A DNA stretch of 64,000 nt from Chrysomallon squamiferum. Its lineage: Eukaryota; Mollusca; Gastropoda; Neomphalida; Peltospiridae. How positions within the stretch are numbered: the first letter of the stretch is position 1; each line of letters opens with the position of its first letter. The notes under the pieces are model-generated. The model had not been told where the DNA came from. It worked only from the letters and a program-made list of their open reading frames with translations, and did no database searches. Below, in pieces: positions 58,671 through 64,000 of the stretch. The translations under genes and the position numbers were made by a program. The DNA lies in assembly GCA_012295275.1 (NCBI GenBank), contig CM022673.1, forward strand, positions 4,438,605-4,502,604. The letters run 5' to 3'.

Positions 58671-58692
58671 TTTTTTTTTTTTTTTTTTTTTT
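58671..58692. repeat. Poly-T run after TTTA repeats
   Basis: About 22 T, preceded by TTTATTTA and TTTTA units from 58,570. Confidence 0.85.
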
Positions 58693-59164
58693 ATATGTTT
58701 ACTGTTTTTAATAATAATTTTTGGTTCAAGCAATATATTAAATACAAACTGTAATTTTCAGAGACAGGCATTATGCAATGAAAAGTTGACTAAAAGAAAT
58801 CTTGACACCTAAATTAATTTGTAAAATGAATAACTCTGTTATTTTAATTAGCATATGCATGTTTTGGATAAGACCATAAGATGTCATTAACCTCAAACTG
58901 CTGTAGTTAGATAAAAGATAAAACCAATATTACACCCACAGGAGACTATTAGAGGTTAAGATTCTTTAGTTTTGATCTTAGGTTATATAATCGAAAAGTC
59001 AGCTGTTGTGGGTGGGTTATTAAAAGCTTTTCCATTAATGAATGAGGTCCAGTGACATCATGTAATCGGCTCTGATTTTTGTTTCCAGCAGCAAGGAATC
59101 TTTTACTTATTATCTTCCTTTAGTCAGAAAAATATATACCACAGACTTTGATAAAAAAAAAAAA

Positions 59165-59275
59165 GGGTTCCCAGTGAGATCCTTAAAGGGGATTGACCCA
59201 GCAGCCAGTGAATCCTCAATCCTTAAGGCTTGGAAGGTCATGTGATTAATCTGTCTTGGTTTTAACCATTAAAAT
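59165..59275 (-). mobile_element. tRNA-derived SINE-like element (minus strand)
   Basis: On the minus strand 'ttttaatggttaaaaccaag' (A-box-like) leads to 'gctgggtcaatcccc' (B-box-like). A short body then runs into an oligo-A tract (plus-strand T/A near 59,150-59,164). The A-B distance is longer than in a tRNA, implying an insertion. Confidence 0.42.
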
Positions 59276-59340
59276 AGTTTTTCAGAAATATAAGCTGGTA
59301 CAGTTGTTGTTTTTTATGTGCATTTTTTAAAAAAATTTTA

Positions 59341-59342
59341 TT

Positions 59343-59377
<35 letters not shown>

Positions 59378-59380
59378 TTA

Positions 59381-59409
<29 letters not shown>
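59341..59409. repeat. (TTTA)n then (TTG)n microsatellite
   Basis: About nine TTTA units pass into ten TTG units. Confidence 0.92.
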
Positions 59410-59412
<3 letters not shown>

Positions 59413-60660
59413 ATCATTTAATATTATTATTTTTTTTTTATTTTTTTGTGGTGTTCCAATGAAATAAATAGATTTATTTCAAATTCACAAACAAACCATT
59501 GCTTCTTTGGATAATAAACCAAATCTCTTTCTGTATCATTTGGTTCTAAAGGAGTTCTTTGATTTTTCTTCAAGACGATTTCTATTAGACAGGAATCTTG
59601 TCATCTTTGCTTCATTAAACAAAGACACCGGAACTAACCTAAATCTTCAACTCAAAGTGAACAATCTTGTAAACTGTGGTGAAATGAATTTCATGAAAAG
59701 AAATGTCATCGCACTTGTGTAATGAATGAAATCTGCTTTTAATTTAATTGAGAGACAAACTGACAGTTAGAGATAAAAAAAATAAAAAATGTTTCTTTTT
59801 CTTATTTTAATTTGTTTTCTTTAATATTGGATTTGACATCATGAAGTGTTGAAAGTTTTTTCTTCTTGTTTTTTTTTTTTTTTTTTTTTTTTCCTATTCT
59901 TTATTTTTGTATTTCTTATTTATTTGTTTATGGGTTGTTGTTGTTGTTACTTGTTTCTTTCTTTTCTTCTTTCACATTATTATTTATTTATCATAATCTT
60001 TATCATTACAATTAATGTTATTCTTAATTCATTACATCCTCATTGTTGTTGTCATTGTTTTATGTTATTATCACTATTATCATTGTCATCCTCAGTATTT
60101 TTACAATTGGTGTTATTATTAATTCATCATGATCATCATCATTATTATTGGTTTATTATATTATTATTTATCATCATCATCATTTTTGTTTTTATATTTA
60201 TTTTTATTAAAAAATAAAAAAATAAAATAATAAAAAAATAATAATAATAATAAATCAATGGATGAATGAATGAATGAATGAATAAAGGTCTCTGATCTAA
60301 ACATCAATAATCCCAGATCAGTCAGTTCCCTCACATGTTTTATAAACTTGATAAATTGAATTTGAATCCAAACCCTTTCATTTCACTGCAATTTAATGTT
60401 CTTAAAGTAAATTCTATCACAGTGCTACAAGGAAAGACTCTCCTATGATTATTTATCTTCAGCTGAAGCAAAATGTGCTAATTTTTCAAGTCCAGGGTCA
60501 GTAAACATGTTCAAATGCAGCCACTGACACAAGAAAAATGCCTACTGGCAATGAAAGAGGAATTTCATGACATTCCATCTTGTATTTAGATATTGATTAG
60601 GGAGCAATATTGAAAGATGTGGTAAATAAAACATAGACTGCTGTGGTTGAACAGATCACA

Positions 60661-60965
60661 GTATTTCTTGTCATGTTTTAAGGATTCTGATTGGTTATAT
60701 AGTGATGATGAATTTAGTAGATTTGATAAACATTATATAATCAGTAATGGTTAAGTAGATAATAGTATTGCTTGTTATGTTTTAAGAGTTCTGATTGGTT
60801 ATCTAGTAATGTGTGAATTTGGTAGATACGATAAATTAAATATAGACAGTAATGGTTAAATAGATAATAGTATTTCTTGTCATATTTTAATGGTTCTGTT
60901 TAGTGTTCTAATAATGTGTGAATTTGGTAGATGTAAATAAAATAGGAATGGCTGAAAAGATAATA
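60661..60965. repeat. ~105-bp tandem array, about 3 units
   Basis: 'gtatttcttgtcatgttttaag' starts at 60,661, 60,765 and 60,870 (spacings 104 and 105). Each unit continues through 'gttctgattggttat-tagtaatgtgtgaatttggtaga' and 'cagtaatggttaa-tagataata'. A partial fourth unit follows near 60,945. Confidence 0.88.
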
Positions 60966-61503
60966 GTCAAAGATAATAGTCAAGGCATTTTATAGTTAAA
61001 TACTAAGGTGTGAAATCTGTATTTTTCTCTGGGGTGTAATTTGCATACTGATTATTTCTTCTTTTTTATTTTGATTTTGGTTTGATGAATATTTATATAT
61101 ATTACATGTGTAAAAGATATCTAAATTATAAGCTTTTAGCTAGAGGAATATTAGCTTATTAAAAAAAAAGTTTTGTACAAGCAAAACAAAAATCAGTTAA
61201 ACATAATGAAAGACAGCAAAAATGCACAAAAACATGAAAACGACCAAATATAATATTAGTAAGGGTGATTTTTTTTTTTTTTTGTCTGTCTGTTATCTGC
61301 TCCACTGAAATATGTATGAAGAGATTTTCTTTTTAAAATTATTTACTGATATGAGGAAATCTTTAATTCAAAGTGAAGTTAAGTCAAAAGATGGCAATGG
61401 AAATTAGTACAATATAAAAAAAAAAGTTTTTTTAATTACAGAAAGTCTGACAGTTTTATCTTTGAGAAAAATAACAATAAAATGAAAAAGAAACTAAGAG
61501 ACT

Positions 61504-61730
61504 TTTTTTTTTTTTTTTTTTTTTGTAATGTTACCCTAGCACTCAGTCATCATTAATACCTTGAGCTTAGAGAAAGAAAAACTTCATTTACCAAATACAG
61601 CTTAATGTTAACAAACATGACAGGGGTTATGGTGCTCCCATTATCAGGGAGGAAATAAAGCTCCAAGCACAAAACCTAATGGATCCCACTGTCTTGTAAT
61701 GCGTGAGACCTTCACTTTAACAGTGAATTA
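61504..61730 (-). mobile_element. Possible retroposed element with A tail (minus strand)
   Basis: Read on the minus strand, a body with 'ggtctcacgc' and 'cagtgggatccattagg' (weak A/B-box resemblance) ends in about 22 A (plus-strand T-run 61,504-61,525). No ORF and no target-site duplication identified. Confidence 0.3.
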
Positions 61731-62345
61731 TTTGCTGAATATTTCATACTGATGATTATGCACTTATTTTAGTTCTGATTTAGCTATGGACATGTAGCTA
61801 TGGTAACTGGGCTGTTTCCACCTGCCAGAAATTAATGATTAAGGAGAAAATAAGAAAGTTCATGGTAGTAGATTGATAACATATTTAAAATGTGAGCATG
61901 TCTACATATATATCAAAACAGAGACAAATATAAAAATGTATATACATATTTCAATAAAACAAAGCAACAGACACGTTATTTAATAACAGCTAATTCAGTT
62001 GTGCAAGTATACTTGTTTTTCTTGTCTGCCATTGTGTTAAAAATGTTTATATAAGTGTAAATAGTGTATTTCTGGCTCAGGTGTTTTAATATAATAGCAG
62101 TCTTTCTTCTTCCTCTTTCTGGTTGCCTTGGTAATAATATCAGTAACATGACAAGTACTATGTGAAAAGATATCCTGTTTGTAACAAATCAGGTTACACG
62201 TCAAAAGTCGTTTGAATTAGCTAGGTCCAGTAACTTCCTTGTTTGTCTGTATGCGTCTGTAGATATATATTTTTGTGAGTGTAATTATATATGTCTGTGT
62301 GTAAGTGTGTATGTATGTATGTATTTAATTATTCATTCAGCTATG

Positions 62346-62348
<3 letters not shown>

Positions 62349-62378
<30 letters not shown>
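62349..62378. repeat. (GT)n microsatellite
   Basis: About 14 GT units. Confidence 0.9.
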
Positions 62379-62381
<3 letters not shown>

Positions 62382-64000
62382 ATTTATATGTACTCTGTAA
62401 GTTACGTGTACATGTATCCATGAATGTGTATTAGTGACTCAGACTAACAACTTTTAAAAAAATGTAAAATAACTGCTCTTTAAGACATCTGGCAGCATGA
62501 TAAAATCCATTACAAAATCCACAGCTTCTGTGCATTAATAACAATAACAACAACAAAAAAAGATAGTAATTTCTGCAGCCACTTTTCCCTGATGGGCTGC
62601 TAAACAAATGCTTTTACTCTAAAACATGGAAGCATTAAGCAGTTCTGTCAGTGGTGACAGATGAAAATGTAAAAGTTATTTTTCACAATAATTGTTGACT
62701 TATGTAGGTGCCAAGACAGGCACAGTTCTTGATGTCATTTCAGTGACCATGAGGAATCTTGTGGACAAGGACTGTTAGAGAATTTTATGTTTCTCATGAA
62801 GTACTTTTACAGCTGGTACAGAAGGCACACTAGAATGTTTTAATATTTTATGAAGTACTTAATACTTGTTAAAGAAAACATAGTAGAATTTAACATTTCC
62901 TTATGTTTGACTAGGAAGAAAAGCAAGTATTCTCAAGAAAGACGAAACAAAGAGACATTTGTCTGTATTTCTAAAGCAGTCAAGAAAATTGACTAGAATA
63001 TGTCTGTCTGTCTGTTTGTCTGGTTATAAATTACAACCAGCAGTTTAATGAAGAAAGGGATATCAACTGTCATCTGTTAGTGGCAGTACATTACCTTGCA
63101 AAATTCTCAGTGGATAATTGCAACATCTAGCAATAACTTCAATCTGTAAAAATTGTTTCTTGGTTTTTATTTTATTTTATTTTATTTCATGTTATTTTGC
63201 AACATATAGCATGTTTTTAATCGGTAAATTTAATTAACTATTCACACACACACACACACACACAGACACACACATTAAACAAAAATTTTCCAATTTCCAT
63301 TCATCACTGTCATTCCACTTCCACTCCAGCAGATCTTCTCTAACTATCTGCGTTGTTTACTTCTCAGATCTTTCTTCCAGTACAAAGTCATTATCTTTTT
63401 TTTTCTTCTCTTAAACTCCTATTCCGTCTTCCTGTTCATCTTCTTCTAATTCAGGTTTGTGACAGTTTTGTGGAGTCTTGAAGACTGCACAAGACAGGCT
63501 TTCTTCATTCCGTTTGAGAAAAACCAGCAGAAAGCACTGTCATCAAGTCTAAACATGTCATCAAGTTGTTTTCTGGTGCAAGCCACAGCATCAGAGTTTT
63601 GTCAAACCAGTGTTTGCGCAGGACTTAATCTGTTTCTAATGAGCATTTCCGCAGTTTTGTAGAGATCATATTTTGCTGATTTCCTTTGGTGACAAATATT
63701 AATTAGCTTCCTGCATTTTTTACCTATGTTTTTGTGGTCATTTCTTGATGTTGTATATGAAACCATTTGTTAGATCTTGTATTGTGTTTGATCTCAGTTG
63801 GGTTTTTCTTTTTTTTAATTTTTTTTTTAATAGCTTTCTTTTTCTTTTTCTTTTCTTTTTATTTTATTTTTTGCCTTTTTCTAATCTTCTTTATTTTAAT
63901 TCTAAGTGGATTTATTTTCTCATTTTTGTTTTCTTTTAATGATTACAGATTTACATGGATTTTGTTGTTTTTTGTTGTTTTTTCCCATTTTTTCCCATTG

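Larger units (their letters stand above)
48552..64000 (+). other. Downstream intron of the secreted-protein gene, running off the window
   Basis: No further exon could be supported. The region holds tandem arrays, four SINE-like fragments, microsatellites and poly-T runs. Two places have good polypyrimidine-AG acceptors followed by short open frames (about 49,910 and 63,455), but neither has both matching phase and a recognisable product. Confidence 0.45.

Noticed and set aside
59507-59722. 71-codon non-repetitive ORF
   Set aside because: No ATG, no splice-site pair and no recognisable domain. Its length is unremarkable for chance.
63455-63662. Open frame after a good acceptor ('cttcttctaattcag'), ending with TAG, as a possible terminal exon
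   Set aside because: It needs an incoming phase of 2, but the last supported exon of the plus-strand gene leaves phase 1. No recognisable motif and no independent support.
1-64000. Cephalopod origin
   Set aside because: The intron style is reminiscent of cephalopods, but a widespread cephalopod repeat I remember (with GCTAGCATGGGTTGG) was not seen. That absence is weak evidence from memory, so no clade below animal is asserted.

Overview
This looks like animal nuclear DNA from a large, strongly A+T-rich genome (roughly 70% A+T by eye). Genes are split into short exons with GT-AG introns. Most of the sequence is introns and spacers filled with poly-T/poly-A runs, (GT)n, (CT)n, (TTTTA)n and (ATT)n microsatellites, and decayed minisatellites. 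CpG is scarce except around 24.9-29.2 kb. The organism is probably an invertebrate, perhaps a mollusc or another spiralian; that is inference from gene content and repeat style. Bacterial-style ORFs are nearly all meaningless here.

Layout. (1) 1-13,263, plus strand: the 3' end of a gene for a leucine-rich-repeat-Flightless-interacting protein (LRRFIP1/2 family). Five consecutive exons encode the last ~150 residues, a coiled coil, and end at a stop at 13,261-13,263; no earlier exon was recognised in the first 10.7 kb. (2) 13,264-20,486: its 3' UTR and spacer. (3) 20,487-23,924, minus strand: a complete seven-exon aldo-keto reductase of 291 residues with an intact catalytic tetrad. It is tail-to-tail with LRRFIP. 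(4) 23,925-28,926: a divergent intergenic block, relatively CpG-rich, holding one perfect CRE (TGACGTCA), two CRE-like sites, a TATA-like box and a 30-bp CpG-bearing minisatellite. (5) 28,927 to beyond 64,000, plus strand: the 5' end of an unrecognised gene for a predicted secreted protein. A signal-peptide exon is followed by a 19.5-kb intron, then a probable 48-bp microexon encoding CX5CX5C, then a second intron of at least 15.4 kb.

The three genes have no evident shared pathway: a cytoplasmic scaffold, a cytosolic NADPH oxidoreductase and a secreted product. The unusual things are the unidentified secreted gene with its CRE-bearing promoter, and the fact that its huge introns contain at least ten independent decaying tandem arrays plus several tRNA-SINE-like fragments. 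I did not find a CRISPR array, tRNA or rRNA gene, insertion sequence or intact transposon ORF.
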